NCBI GenBank assembly: GCA_011525845.1
Contig: WYBP01000001.1
Coordinates: forward strand, 39,676-103,675
DNA length: 64,000 nucleotides
From: Gemmatimonadaceae bacterium
GTDB taxonomy: Bacteria; Gemmatimonadota; Gemmatimonadetes; Gemmatimonadales; Gemmatimonadaceae
Direction: 5' to 3'
Under the pieces are notes generated by a model, which saw nothing but the letters and a program-made list of their open reading frames with translations, had not been told where the DNA came from and made no database searches. The position numbers and the translations under genes are program-made. Below are positions 23,864 to 33,833 of the stretch, piece after piece. The first letter of the stretch is position 1. Every line of letters begins with the position of its first letter.

Positions 23864-25294
23864 ATGCGACCACCGTCCTTCGTCCCATGGATGACCGCCG
23901 CGTGCCTGCTCGCCGCCGGCGCCACCGCCGTCCGCGCGCAGGCGCCTGACACGCTCCGCGTGAGCGTGGCGGAGGCGGTCACCCGCATGCTCCGTGTCTC
24001 CGACGAGGCGCGGATCGCGGATGCGCAGGTGCAGTTGGCGGATGCCCAGGTCCTGACGGCACGCGCGGCCGGGCTCCCGCAGCTCCGGCTCGCGTCCACC
24101 TACTCGCAGGTCATCAAGAACGCGCGCGCGACCGTCGTCGGCTCCGTCTTCGGGCAGAGCTACACGTACAACACGAACCTCCTCCTCCAGCAATCGTTCT
24201 TCCAGGGAGGCCGCATCGTGGCCGGGTCGCAGGCGGCCGCCCGCTCCGAACGGGCGGCGCTCGCCACGCGCGAGGAGCGCCGCACCGAGATCGCGGTGCT
24301 GGCCCAGCGCGCCTACCTGAACGCGGTCTTCACGGGCCGGCTCGCCGAGATCCAGCGCCAGAACCTCGAGATCGCGGACGCGCGCCTGGCCCAGGTCGAG
24401 CAGCTCGAGCGCTCGGGCCGCGCCTCCCGCTACGAGGTGCTGCGCGCCCGCGTGGAGCGCGCCAACCTCGAGCCACTCGCCCTCCAGGCGGAGAGCAACC
24501 AGGCCCTCGCCGAGCTCGAGGTGAAGCGCCTCCTGCAGATCCCGGTCGACCGACCCATCCTCCTCACCACGGATCTCGCACCCGAGGTGGTGCGCCTTCT
24601 CGCCGACTCGGCGGCCGCGGACCGCTCGCCGTCCGGCGTGCGGCCCGGCGTGCGGGCCTCGGAGCTCACCGCCAGCGCGCGCGACGCCTCCGTGCGCGTC
24701 GCGCGCGCGGACCTGCTCCCCACCGTCAGCGCGAGCTTCACCTTCGGCTACCTCGCGCTGCCGTCGCAGAACGGGTTGCCCGACCGGCTCGGCCAGACGT
24801 CGAACGCCTTCTGCCCGGCCGGCTCCGCGGCCACGCGCGTCTGCCAGAACAACGGCTGGTTCCCCGACCGCAGCTTCGGCGTGCAGATGAGCTGGCCCCT
24901 CTTCGACGGCCTCCGCGCGAAAGGCGCGATCGACCTTGCCCAGGCCCAGGCGCGGATCGCCGACCTGCAGGTGCAGCAGGAGCGGGAGGACGCCGCGGTC
25001 GAGGTGGAGCGCGCGCTGGCCGAGCTCACCCGCGCGCGCGCGGCGTTCCGTGCGCGTGCCTCCACCGTGGGCGAGGCCCAGGAGGCCTTCGACCTCGCCA
25101 CCCTGCGGCTCGCCCGCGGCGTCGGCACCCAACTCGAGGTGTCCGACGCGCAGCTGGCCCTCCTCACGGCGCGCTCCACCGAGGCGCGCGCCACCTACGA
25201 TCTCTACCTCGCGGTGGCGGAGCTGGCGCGTGCGCGCGCGCGCCCCATCCCGCTCCCCGACGGCGGCACGGCCGCGCTCGGGATCACCCGCTGA
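23864..25294 (+). CDS. TolC family outer-membrane efflux protein
   Basis: 476 residues with a signal peptide (AACLLAAGATAVRAQ). Two structural repeats rich in Ala/Arg/Glu helices (OEP domains) are separated by short beta segments with alternating pattern (YTYNTNLLLQQSFFQGG; FGVQMSWPLFDGLRAKG). The VGTQLEVSDAQLALL segment late in the second repeat is typical. It forms the outer-membrane channel of a tripartite pump and is first of a three-gene operon with the adaptor and RND permease that follow. Confidence 0.9.
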   Translation: MRPPSFVPWMTAACLLAAGATAVRAQAPDTLRVSVAEAVTRMLRVSDEARIADAQVQLADAQVLTARAAGLPQLRLASTYSQVIKNARATVVGSVFGQSYTYNTNLLLQQSFFQGGRIVAGSQAAARSERAALATREERRTEIAVLAQRAYLNAVFTGRLAEIQRQNLEIADARLAQVEQLERSGRASRYEVLRARVERANLEPLALQAESNQALAELEVKRLLQIPVDRPILLTTDLAPEVVRLLADSAAADRSPSGVRPGVRASELTASARDASVRVARADLLPTVSASFTFGYLALPSQNGLPDRLGQTSNAFCPAGSAATRVCQNNGWFPDRSFGVQMSWPLFDGLRAKGAIDLAQAQARIADLQVQQEREDAAVEVERALAELTRARAAFRARASTVGEAQEAFDLATLRLARGVGTQLEVSDAQLALLTARSTEARATYDLYLAVAELARARARPIPLPDGGTAALGITR

Positions 25295-25305
25295 CTCCCG
25301 TACCG

Positions 25306-26511
25306 ATGCCACGTCTGCCCACCACCGCCCGCCCGGTCCTTCGGCCGCTGCTGTTCCTCGCCGTCGTGGCCGCCGCGTCCTGTGGAGGCAGCAGCGATGC
25401 CGCGCCCGCCAACGCCTCCGGCGGCGCGGCGGCAGGTGCCGCCACCACGGCCGCGAGCGGCGCCCCGGCCGGCGGCGGACGCTCCGGGGGATCCGTCGTC
25501 CTCTCCAGCCGGGACATCCACACGGTGACCGCCGGGCTCATCGAAGCGGGGATCCCGATCAGCGGCACGCTCCGTCCGGTCGAGACGGTGAACGTGCGCG
25601 CGCGGATCGAGGGCGACCTCGTGGCCCTGAACGTCCGTGAAGGGGACGCCGTGCGTGCCGGCGCGGAACTCGCCCGCTTCGAGAGCACCGAGCAGGAGGC
25701 CGCACTGCAGTCCGCCGAGGCCGACCTCCTCGCGGCGCGGACCGAGTCGGAGACCGCGGCGTGGAACCGCGACCAGACGCGCGACCTCTTCAAGTCGGGC
25801 GCGGTGGCGGAGCGCGACATGCGCTCGGCCGAGCAGAGCGCGCTCACCGCTGCGGCGCGGCTCGCGGCGGCCGAGTCCCGCTTCAAGGCGGCCGAGGCGG
25901 TGGTGCGCGACACCCGCGTGCTCGCCCCGGTCACGGGCGTCGTGGAACGGCGGAGCGTGGAGAACGGCGAGCGGGTGAGCCGCGGCGCCTCGCTCCTGAC
26001 GGTGGTGCGGAGCGACGTGCTCGAGCTCACGGCGGCGGTGCCGGCGCGGCGCGCGAGCGCGCTCGCCCCCGGCCAGGCCGTCCGCTTCTCGGCCGACGGC
26101 CGCAACATCGAGGGGCGCGTGGCCCGCGTGAGCCCCACGATCGACCCGCAGTCGCAGTCCGTCACGGTCTTCCTGCAGGTGCCGAACCGGAACGGCGCGC
26201 TCAAGGGGAACACCTTCGCGACCGGCCAGATCATCGAGCGCACGCTCACGGACCAGCTGGTGGTGCCGCAGACGGCGCTCCGCCAGACGGCCCCGACGGC
26301 GGGGAACGCGACGTTCGTCTGGAAGGTGGTGCGCGGTGCCCTCGCGCGCGCCGACGTCACGGTCGGCATCGTCGACGAGGCGCGCGGCGTCGTCCAGATC
26401 CTCGACGGCCTTGCCGCCGGCGACGAGATCGTGGTCGGCAACGTCGGCCTGCTCGGCGCCGGCATGCAGGTGCAGGTGATCGGAACCGAATCCAACCGCG
26501 CGCGCCCGTAG
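25306..26511 (+). CDS. RND efflux periplasmic adaptor (MFP) lipoprotein
   Basis: 401 residues. Lipobox AAASC with Cys26, then a low-complexity Ala/Gly linker to about residue 60. The lipoyl-like half-motif VRARIEGDLVALNVREGD, a helical hairpin rich in Ala/Glu (about 115-190), the returning lipoyl half (VLAPVTGVVERR) and beta-barrel and membrane-proximal domains follow. It links the TolC channel to the inner-membrane pump. It lies 11 nt after the tolC-like gene and 37 nt before the pump gene. Confidence 0.9.
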   Translation: MPRLPTTARPVLRPLLFLAVVAAASCGGSSDAAPANASGGAAAGAATTAASGAPAGGGRSGGSVVLSSRDIHTVTAGLIEAGIPISGTLRPVETVNVRARIEGDLVALNVREGDAVRAGAELARFESTEQEAALQSAEADLLAARTESETAAWNRDQTRDLFKSGAVAERDMRSAEQSALTAAARLAAAESRFKAAEAVVRDTRVLAPVTGVVERRSVENGERVSRGASLLTVVRSDVLELTAAVPARRASALAPGQAVRFSADGRNIEGRVARVSPTIDPQSQSVTVFLQVPNRNGALKGNTFATGQIIERTLTDQLVVPQTALRQTAPTAGNATFVWKVVRGALARADVTVGIVDEARGVVQILDGLAAGDEIVVGNVGLLGAGMQVQVIGTESNRARP

Positions 26512-26548
26512 CCCGCGTCGCGCCCGGCCTTCGCCCAGGACCGCCCCG

Positions 26549-29500
26549 ATGTTCCTCTCCGACGTCTCCATCAAGCGCCCTGTCTTCGCCACCATGCTCA
26601 TGGTGGCGCTCGTCGTGCTCGGGACGGTCTCGTTCTTCCGGCTCGCGGTCGACGAGTACCCGGACGTCACCTATCCCACGATCGTCGCGCAGACCGCCTA
26701 TCCGGGCGCCTCGCCGGAGGTCGTCGAGCGCGAGGTCTCCAAGCCGATCGAGGAGGCGCTCAACACCACCGAGGGACTGAAGGAGATCACCTCCACATCG
26801 ACCGAAGGCTCGTCGATGGTGCGCCTGCAGTTCCACCTCGGCGTCGACGTGATGAAGATGCAGCCCGAGGTGCAGGGGAAGGTGGCGCGCATCCGCCGGC
26901 AGCTCCCGCGCGACATCGAGGAGCCCGTGATCATCCGGTTCGACCCGAACGACCGGCCGATCATGAGCATCGCGATGCAGAGCGGCACGCGCCCGATGCG
27001 GGAACTGACCGACCTCGCCGAGGAGGTGATCGGGAAGCGCATCGAGTCGATCCCCGGCGTGGGGGGCGTGAACGTCGTCGGCGGGTCCGCGCGCGAGATC
27101 CGCGTGGAGCTCGACCCGTCCGCCCTGCGCGCCTACGGCGTCTCCCCCGCGCAGGTGGTCGCCGCGCTCCAGCGCGAGAACCAGGAGGTCCCCGCCGGGC
27201 GCATCCAGCGGGGGGACTCCGAGCGCCTCGTCCGCATCACCGGCCGCATCACCGACCCGCTCGCCTTCGGCGACGTCACCGTCGTCGTCCGGAACGGCGC
27301 GCCCATCCGCGTGCGCGACGTCGGAAACGTGGTGGACGGCACCGCCGAGAAGCGGACCGCCTCGATGATGGGCGGCGACCCGGCGCTCTCCCTCGAGGTG
27401 CTCAAGATCACCGGCTCCAACACCGTGGAGGTCGCCGAGCAGGTGCGGGTGGTGGTGGACGACCTCATGGAGCAGCTCCCGAGCGACATCTCCCTGACGA
27501 TCATCCGCGACGACTCGGGCAAGATCCGCGAGGCGCTCGCCGACGTGGAGCTCACCCTGGTGCTCGGGGCGCTCCTCACGGTGATGATCATCTACCTCTT
27601 CCTCGGCTCCTGGCGCTCCACCGTCATCACGGGGCTGACGCTCCCCGTGGCGATCATCTCGAGCTTCTTCGCGATGTGGATGTTCGGCTTCACGCTGAAC
27701 ACGATGACCCTGCTCGCGCTCTCCCTCTCGATCGGCCTCCTCATCGACGACGCGATCGTGGTGCGCGAGAACATCGTCCGGCACGTCGCCATGGGGAAGG
27801 ACCACTACGTCGCGTCCAAGGAGGGCACCGACGAGATCGGGCTCGCGGTCTTCGCCACCACGCTCGCCGTGATCGCGGTCTTCATCCCCGTCGCGTTCAT
27901 GGGCGGGATGATCGGCAAGATCTTCTTCCAGTTCGGGGTCACGGTCGCCTTCGCGGTCGGCGTCTCGCTCTTCGTCTCGTTCACGCTCGACCCGATGCTC
28001 TCGAGCGTCTGGCACGACCCCGAGGCGGAACAGGACGCGGACGAGGCGCGCCGTACCGCCGGGCCCGTGCGGCGCGTGGCGCTCGCCTTCGACGCCTGGT
28101 TCGAGCGCCTGGCGGACCGGTACCCCCCGCTCCTCCGTCGCGCGGTCGAGCACCGGTGGCTCGTGCTCGGCGGCGCCCTCGGCTCCGTGGTCGTCGCGTT
28201 CGTCGTCGCGTCGCGGCTCGGCTTCACCTTCATGCCGGACTACGACGCGGGCGAGTTCAACGTCTCCTACCGCGTGGCCCCGGGCTCGCACCTCAGCTAC
28301 TCCGTCTCCCGCGGCATGGCGCTCGACACGATCGTGAAGGGCATCCCCGAGGTCGAGTTCACCTACCTCTCGATCGGCGGGGGGGGGCGGGCGCGGGGCG
28401 GGAGGCGGACAGCTCTTCGTGCGCCTCGTGCCGCAGCACGACCGCGCGCGTTCCATGGCCGAGATCCAGAACGCGCTCCGCCCGCAGCTGCGGAACGTCA
28501 GCGGCGCCCGCGCCAGCATCGACGGCACCCGGTCGATCTTCGGCGGCTTCCGCCAGCCGATCGACGTGAAGGTCCAGGGCCCCGACCCGGCACGCCTGAA
28601 GCTCATCGCCGCGCAGGTGCACGAGGTGCTGCGCGACGTCCCCGGCATGGCCGAGCCCACCTCGAGCGACCTCGGCGACATCCCCCAGCTCGACGTCCGC
28701 GTCGACCGGCAGCAGGCGTGGGCCGCCGGACTGGGCGTGGGCTCGATCGCCGGCACCCTCCAACCCCTCTTCAGCGGCACGCGGGCCACGCTCTGGCAGG
28801 ACCAGCAGGGCTACACGCACGACGTGCGCGTGGTCTATCCCGAGTCGCTGCGCGTCTCGGCCGAGGACGTCGCGAACATCCCGGTGACGGGGACGGCGAT
28901 CGACGCGCGCACGGGCCTCCCGGCCGCGATCCCGCTCTCCCAGGTGGCGGAGGTGCGCGCCGGTGTGGGCCCGCAGCAGATCGAGCGCCGCCAGCTCGAG
29001 CGGCAGATCTCCATCTCCTCCGGCGTGCTGCCCGGTGCCGCCGTCGGCGACGTCGCCGACGCCACCCTCGCCGCACTCGACTCCCTCGTCCTCCCCGCGG
29101 GCTACCGCACCGTCTTCACCGGCGACGTCCAGAACCTGAACGAGACCAAGGGCTACGTGCTCGAGGCGATCATCCTCGCCATCGTCTTCATCTATCTGAT
29201 CCTCGCCTCGCTCTTCGGCTCCTTCGTGCAGCCGCTGGCGATCATGCTCTCCCTCCCCCTCTCGCTCCTCGGCGTCTCCCTGGCGCTCTGGGTCACCGGG
29301 GGCACGCTGAACGTGATGTCGATGATCGGCATCATCATGCTCATGGGACTCGTCACCAAGAACGGCATCCTCCTGATCGACTTCGTGAACCATGCGCGCG
29401 GCGAGGGGAAGGATCGGATCTCGGCCATCCTCGCCGCCGGGCGGATCCGCCTCCGCCCGATCATCATGACCACGGTGGCCATGATCTTCGGCATGCTGCC

Positions 29501-29738
29501 CCTGGCCCTCGCGATCGGCGAGGGCGCCGAACAGCGCGCCCCCATGGCCCACGCGGTGATCGGGGGCCTCATCACATCCACCCTGCTGACCCTCTTCGTC
29601 GTCCCCGCCGTCTACACCCTGCTCGACGACCTCGCCGTCTGGTCCTCCCGCCGCCGGGGCGCGCCGGCGCCGGTGCCGGGACGCACCACGCCGGAGGCCC
29701 CGGTGCTCGCGGACCGCCGCGCGGGGAATCCCGCTTGA
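26549..29738 (+). CDS. RND (HAE1-type) efflux permease, interrupted by a +1 frameshift
   Basis: The first part reads from ATG 26549 (MFLSDVSIKRPVFATML) through porter subdomains, TM2-6 and the proton-relay GLLIDDAIVVREN near residue 400 to the second periplasmic loop. The second part continues in the +1 frame from about 28388 (QLFVRLVPQHDRARSM) through TM8-12 to the stop at 29738. The break lies in nine Gs at 28379-28387; removing one G restores IGGGGGRGAGGGQLFVRL and a protein of about 1062 residues, normal for the family. A sequencing error or phase-variable tract is more likely than decay because both halves are otherwise intact. Substrate unknown (drug or metabolite export). Confidence 0.85.
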
Positions 29739-29764
29739 CGCCGAGGGGTCGTCCAGTGTATTCA
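29735..29764 (+). promoter_or_regulatory. Candidate sigma70-type promoter of H1-like gene
   Basis: TTGACG (29735-29740) and TATTCA (29759-29764) with an 18-nt spacer; the -35 overlaps the RND stop codon. The leader then carries AGGAGG 6 nt from the ATG at 29806. Confidence 0.5.
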
Positions 29765-29805
29765 GCGTCCTGAAGAGTTTCGCGATTCACCAACAGGAGG
29801 GTGCG

Positions 29806-30447
29806 ATGCCGCTCGACGAGGCGCTGTTCGACAGACTCTTCTCGGATCGCGACGACGATTCCGAGGACGGCGGGTACGGGGGCGGCGGCGGCAAGGCCTC
29901 CTACGACGACGACGACGACGAGGACGGCGGCTGGGCCATCAACAAGGACCAGTCCGACTCCCTCTGGGACTCGACCGACGAGTCGGACGACGACGACGAG
30001 GAGGGAGGGGTCGCGCCCTCCGCCGATGGCGACGACGATGACGAGGGCGACCTCTTCGGCGAGTCCATCGCACCCCGCCGCCGCGGCCGCCGCCCGGCCG
30101 AGAAGCCCCGGGTGCCGAGCATCTTCGAGACCGGGGAGAACGAGGTGCCGGCCGCGGCGAAGGTCCAGGTGATGGCGGCCCCGGCCAATGCGGCCGCACC
30201 CCAGGCGGCCCCCAAGGCAGCCGCGAAGGCGGCCCCCAAGGCAGCCCCCAAGACGGCTGCGAAGAAGAAGGCCGCGCCCAAGAAGGCCGCGGCGAAGGCG
30301 AAGAAGGTCGTGAAGAAGGCGAAGGCGGTGAAGAAGGCCGTGAAGAAGGTGGTCAAGAAGGCCGCCAAGAAGGTCATCAAGAAGACGGTGAAGAAGGCGA
30401 AGCCCGCAGCGCGGAAGCCGGCGAAGAAGGCCGCGAAGAAGAAGTAG
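29806..30447 (+). CDS. Histone H1-like protein with acidic N-terminal half
   Basis: 213 residues with a strong AGGAGG ribosome site. Residues 1-85 are acidic and glycine-rich with runs of Asp and Glu (DDDDDED, DDDDEEGG). A short basic patch PRRRGRRP (90-97) follows, then residues 118-213 consist of Ala/Pro/Lys-Lys repeats (AAPK, KKVVKKAKAVKKAVKK), the signature of eukaryote-H1-like tails in bacteria (HupB tail, AlgP, Hc1). The tail should bind DNA or RNA non-specifically; the acidic half could compete with DNA or mask the tail. A nucleoid role is inferred. Codon use in the tail is AAG/GCC-biased like its neighbours. Confidence 0.75.
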   Translation: MPLDEALFDRLFSDRDDDSEDGGYGGGGGKASYDDDDDEDGGWAINKDQSDSLWDSTDESDDDDEEGGVAPSADGDDDDEGDLFGESIAPRRRGRRPAEKPRVPSIFETGENEVPAAAKVQVMAAPANAAAPQAAPKAAAKAAPKAAPKTAAKKKAAPKKAAAKAKKVVKKAKAVKKAVKKVVKKAAKKVIKKTVKKAKPAARKPAKKAAKKK

Positions 30448-30463
30448 GCGCCTCGCGCACCGC

Positions 30464-30499
30464 GGACGCCCGGCGACGCCACCACGTCGCCGGGCGTCC
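30464..30499 (+). terminator. Strong hairpin terminator after H1-like gene
   Basis: GGACGCCCGGCGAC and GTCGCCGGGCGTCC are perfect 14-bp arms around an 8-nt loop, 17 nt after the stop codon. Only a weak TTT follows. Confidence 0.75.
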
Positions 30500-30579
30500 T
30501 GCGTTTCCGCGTTGTCGACTCGCGCCAGGGCGTCCGAATCCGATCGTCGCGTCGCCTATCCAGCGGGACGCCGCTGCGC

Positions 30580-30585
30580 TAATGT
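30580..30585 (+). promoter_or_regulatory. Candidate leaderless -10 box TAATGT
   Basis: TAATGT ends 9 nt before ATG 30595, giving a transcript with little or no leader. No -35 or Shine-Dalgarno is evident. Confidence 0.4.
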
Positions 30586-30594
30586 TTGCGAACG

Positions 30595-31140
30595 ATGTCG
30601 GACTCACCCGTCGCCCTGCTGCGCGCACACTCGCGTCACGCCCCGTGGAACGCCCGCGGCCTCGCCGCGCACGCCACCGCCCTGGTCGACGCAGCCGGCA
30701 TGCGACCCACGAACACCTCGGCCCGCGCGACACCGAGCGCGCGCGCCATCCGGTTCTACGTGGCGAACGGGCTGCTGGACCACCCCGAGGGAAAGGGGAC
30801 CGCCGCCACCTACCACTACAAGCACCTCCTGCAACTCCTCGCGATCAAGATCCGGCAGCGCGAGGGGCAGACGCTCGACGTGATCAAGGGCGAGATCGCG
30901 GACATGCAGGGCGACCAGCTCGAGAAGCGCGTCGCGGGCTCCCTCGCGCCCGCACTCGGCAACGGGGCGGACACCGCCGTCCGTCGCGACGACGATCACA
31001 CCGCCGCCTGGCGCCGCATCGTCGTCGCGGACGGGATCGAACTCCATGTGCGCGAGGACTCCGCCGCCGCACGTGAGTCGGCGATGGTCGCCATCCGCGA
31101 GTCCGTGCGCGCCGCCCTCGGCCGCGAGGACGTGCGCTAG
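30595..31140 (+). CDS. MerR-family transcriptional regulator
   Basis: 181 residues. A winged-helix MerR-type DNA-binding region lies at about 38-100: PSARAIRFYVANGLLD matches the MerR helix-turn-helix tail (R-x-Y-x-x-xGLL), followed by the wing (GKGTAATYHYKHLLQLLAI) and KIRQREGQTLDVIKGEI. An unusual 35-residue N-terminal extension precedes it. The C-terminal 70 residues contain no Cys, so this is not a metal sensor; IVVADGIELHVRED is a short beta region of unknown role. A TTG three codons upstream is an alternative start. It lies directly before the RPA-like gene (64-nt gap). Confidence 0.75.
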   Translation: MSDSPVALLRAHSRHAPWNARGLAAHATALVDAAGMRPTNTSARATPSARAIRFYVANGLLDHPEGKGTAATYHYKHLLQLLAIKIRQREGQTLDVIKGEIADMQGDQLEKRVAGSLAPALGNGADTAVRRDDDHTAAWRRIVVADGIELHVREDSAAARESAMVAIRESVRAALGREDVR

Positions 31141-31204
31141 CCGAGGCACCGGATCCGACCCTGGGTCTTGCCCGGATTCACGTGCCCCACAACATTAGAG
31201 CCGG

Positions 31205-32056
31205 ATGCCCCCGGCCTCGCGTCGCCGGCCTCCGTCGCGCACGGTGCTCCTCGACCGCGCCCTCGAGGCCCTCCCGCTCTTTCGACTCTCCGACAGCTCG
31301 GACGATTCGGCCGTCTCCTTCACCGCCGATCAGGGCGGACGGTGGCGCGTCCTCCCGGCGCCCGGGGAACGACTCCCGGGAACCTTCGACCAGGACGTCT
31401 TCGTCGAGCTCATGCGCCGCTTCCACGAGGCCCAGGGCCCGGCCGACGGCGCGCTCCACTTCACGCTCCACGCCTTCCTGCGCTCCATGGGACGACGCGT
31501 GGACGGACGCACCTACGAGCAGCTGCGCGGCGCGCTCGGCCGCCTCGAGCGCACCGTCCTGGAGAGCGAGGGCGCCTGGTACGACGCGACCCAGGGACGG
31601 CATGCCACGGTCCGGTTCACCCTGCTGAGCGCGGTGGCGATCGACCGGCGCCGCCTCACCGATCGCGACCAGCTCGCGCTCTTCCCCTCCCTCGCCTCGA
31701 ACGAACCCGGCGACGCCAGGGTGGTGCTCCACGCGAACCTGCGCGCCAACCTCGAGGCCGGTCACACGACCACCCTGAACGCCCAGCGCTACTTCGCCCT
31801 CTCGTCCCCCGTCGCGCGCCGCATCTACCGCCTCACGGAGGCGGTCCGCACCGAGCAGGGACCGCGATGGCGCGTCCCCCTGGAGCGACTCGCCGAGCTC
31901 CTCCCGCTCGCCCAGCGCTATCCGTCGCACCTGCAGCGTGTGCTGCAGCCCGCACACGAGATGCTCCTCACCGCGGGGCTCGTGAAACGGGCGGAGTTCG
32001 AGCAGGCGGGACGGGCCTGGAGCGTGGTGTACGACCTGACCGACTCCCGGCGCTGA
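31205..32056 (+). CDS. RPA-type replication initiator homologue
   Basis: 283 residues from ATG. Resembles the replication initiator protein A (RPA, Pfam Rep-like) family: DRALEALPLFRLS at the start, HFTLHAFLRSMGR, TYEQLRGALGRLERT, VRFTLLSAV and SSPVARRIYRLTEAV, with two winged-helix-like segments at about 80-120 and 215-265. Plasmid members bind origin iterons. Chromosomal homologues occur in several phyla with unknown role. No plasmid partition or relaxase gene lies near it, and the neighbours are housekeeping genes, so a chromosomal regulator or domesticated initiator is more likely. I saw no iteron cluster next to it. Confidence 0.65.
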   Translation: MPPASRRRPPSRTVLLDRALEALPLFRLSDSSDDSAVSFTADQGGRWRVLPAPGERLPGTFDQDVFVELMRRFHEAQGPADGALHFTLHAFLRSMGRRVDGRTYEQLRGALGRLERTVLESEGAWYDATQGRHATVRFTLLSAVAIDRRRLTDRDQLALFPSLASNEPGDARVVLHANLRANLEAGHTTTLNAQRYFALSSPVARRIYRLTEAVRTEQGPRWRVPLERLAELLPLAQRYPSHLQRVLQPAHEMLLTAGLVKRAEFEQAGRAWSVVYDLTDSRR

Positions 32057-32188
32057 TCGTCGACGGGCCGCGCGGCGACGCCGCGGCGATCCCACGGCGA
32101 CCCCCGAGTCACCACGGAACTCCCCGGTAGCCCCGGGCGTAGATGGTACTTACGTTCCTTGAGACTCCCAACACAGGCCGCCACCGTC

Positions 32189-33784
32189 ATGTCCCGAGCC
32201 AAGAGACTCGCCCTGATCGCCCTCGTCGCCTTCCCGATGGTGGGAGCGGCGTTCGTCGTCCAGGAGCAGGGCGCGCGCAACAGCGCCCGCCTCTTCGATC
32301 AGGTGCTCTCGATCGTGAGCGACCGGTTCGTCGACTCCATCAGCACCGGCGCCCTCTACGAGAAGGCCGCGCGCGGCCTGGTCGAGGCGCTCGAGGATCC
32401 CTACTCGCAGCTCTACACGCCCAAGGACCTCGAGGAGTTCAACACCACCACCGGTGGCTTCTACGGCGGCATCGGCATGCTGATCGAGGATCACGAAGGC
32501 TCGATCATGATCAGCAAGGTCTATCCCAACACGCCCGCCGAGGAGGCGGGCATCCGCGAGGGGGACCGCATCGTCGGCGTGGACACGGCCTCCACGCGCG
32601 GCTGGACCACGGCCCAGGTCTCCGCCGGCCTCAAGGGGCGCCCCGGCACGCAGGTGAAGGCGCGCTTCCTCCGCCCGGGCGTCGCCCAGCCGTTCGAGGT
32701 CGAGTTCACGCGGCGCACCATCCGCATTCCCGCGATCCCCTTCGCGCTGATGCTCGAGGAGAAGGTCGCCTACATCCCGCTGCAGCAGTTCAACGAGACC
32801 ACCACGCGCGAGTTCGCCGACAACCTCCGCCGCCTGCAGGCGGAGGGGGCGAAGGGCGTGGTGCTCGACCTGCGCCGCAACACCGGCGGTTTCCTCGACC
32901 AGGCGCTGCAGCTCACCAACTTCTTCCTGCCGCGCGGGAAGGAGCTCGCGACCGTCCGCGGCCGCGTGGGACCGCCGGAGCGCTACGTCGCCGAGGCCGA
33001 CCCGATCGCACCGACCATCCCGCTGGTGATCCTCACCGACGGCTACTCGGCGTCGGCCTCCGAGATCGTCGCCGGCGCGCTCCAGGACCATGACCGCGCC
33101 CTCATCGTCGGCACGACCTCGTTCGGCAAGGGCCTGGTGCAGTCCGTCTACCAGCTCGACGGCGGCTACGCCATCAAGCTCACCACGGGCAAGTGGTACA
33201 CGCCGAGCGGACGGTCCATCCAGAAGGAGCGCCACCTCGACGGCAACGGGAACTACGTGGAGGTCACGCCCGACTCGCTCGAGACGGATGCGGTGCGCCT
33301 CGCGCGCCCGCAGTTCAAGTCCGACGGCGGCCGCATCGTCTATGGTGGCGGCGCCATCACGCCCGACGTGATCGTGCCCTACGACACGCTCTCCACGGCC
33401 GAGCAGAAGCTCGCCCGCGCGCTCGTGCCACGGTCGCAGGACGTCTACCTCGTGCTCGACGACTACGCGTTCAGCCTCAAGGGCTCGCTCACCCCGGACT
33501 TCACCGTGAGTCCCGCGATGCGGAGCGAGTTCCTCAAGCGCCTCACGGCCAAGGGCGTCACCGTGGAGTCCACCGACTGGACGGCCGGCCAGCGCTACGT
33601 GGATCGCCTCCTCACGGACCGTGTCGCGCGCCGCGCCTTCGGTGACTCGACCTGGAAGCGGCGCGACGTGAAGGAGGATCCGCAGCTCCTCAAGGCGATC
33701 GAGCTCCTGAAGAAGGGGCGCACCACCGCTGAGCTGCTGGCGCTCGCGGGCTCGCCGGCGGCGCCTGCCGCCCGGCCGGAGTAG
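32189..33784 (+). CDS. S41 family C-terminal processing protease (CtpA-like)
   Basis: 531 residues. ATG at 32189 (MSRAKRLALIALVAF) gives a signal anchor or signal peptide; an upstream TTG in frame lacks support. PDZ domain at about 90-180 (GFYGGIGMLIEDHEG, AEEAGIREGDRIVGV). Peptidase S41 core: VVLDLRRNTGG, catalytic Ser in YSASASEIVAGALQD, catalytic Lys in TTSFGKGLVQSVY. It trims C-termini of periplasmic proteins. The C-terminal 130 residues are helical and end in Ala/Pro-rich sequence. The next gene, a TolB-like lipoprotein, follows at 49 nt. Confidence 0.92.
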   Translation: MSRAKRLALIALVAFPMVGAAFVVQEQGARNSARLFDQVLSIVSDRFVDSISTGALYEKAARGLVEALEDPYSQLYTPKDLEEFNTTTGGFYGGIGMLIEDHEGSIMISKVYPNTPAEEAGIREGDRIVGVDTASTRGWTTAQVSAGLKGRPGTQVKARFLRPGVAQPFEVEFTRRTIRIPAIPFALMLEEKVAYIPLQQFNETTTREFADNLRRLQAEGAKGVVLDLRRNTGGFLDQALQLTNFFLPRGKELATVRGRVGPPERYVAEADPIAPTIPLVILTDGYSASASEIVAGALQDHDRALIVGTTSFGKGLVQSVYQLDGGYAIKLTTGKWYTPSGRSIQKERHLDGNGNYVEVTPDSLETDAVRLARPQFKSDGGRIVYGGGAITPDVIVPYDTLSTAEQKLARALVPRSQDVYLVLDDYAFSLKGSLTPDFTVSPAMRSEFLKRLTAKGVTVESTDWTAGQRYVDRLLTDRVARRAFGDSTWKRRDVKEDPQLLKAIELLKKGRTTAELLALAGSPAAPAARPE

Positions 33785-33833
33785 CGCGATCGCACCGGCA
33801 GTCCCTCCCCACCCCTCCCTCTCCACCGTACCG

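Noticed and set aside
26357..28789. 810-codon minus-strand frame opposite the RND gene
   Set aside because: Asp/Glu/His-rich antisense frame; the RND motifs are on the plus strand.
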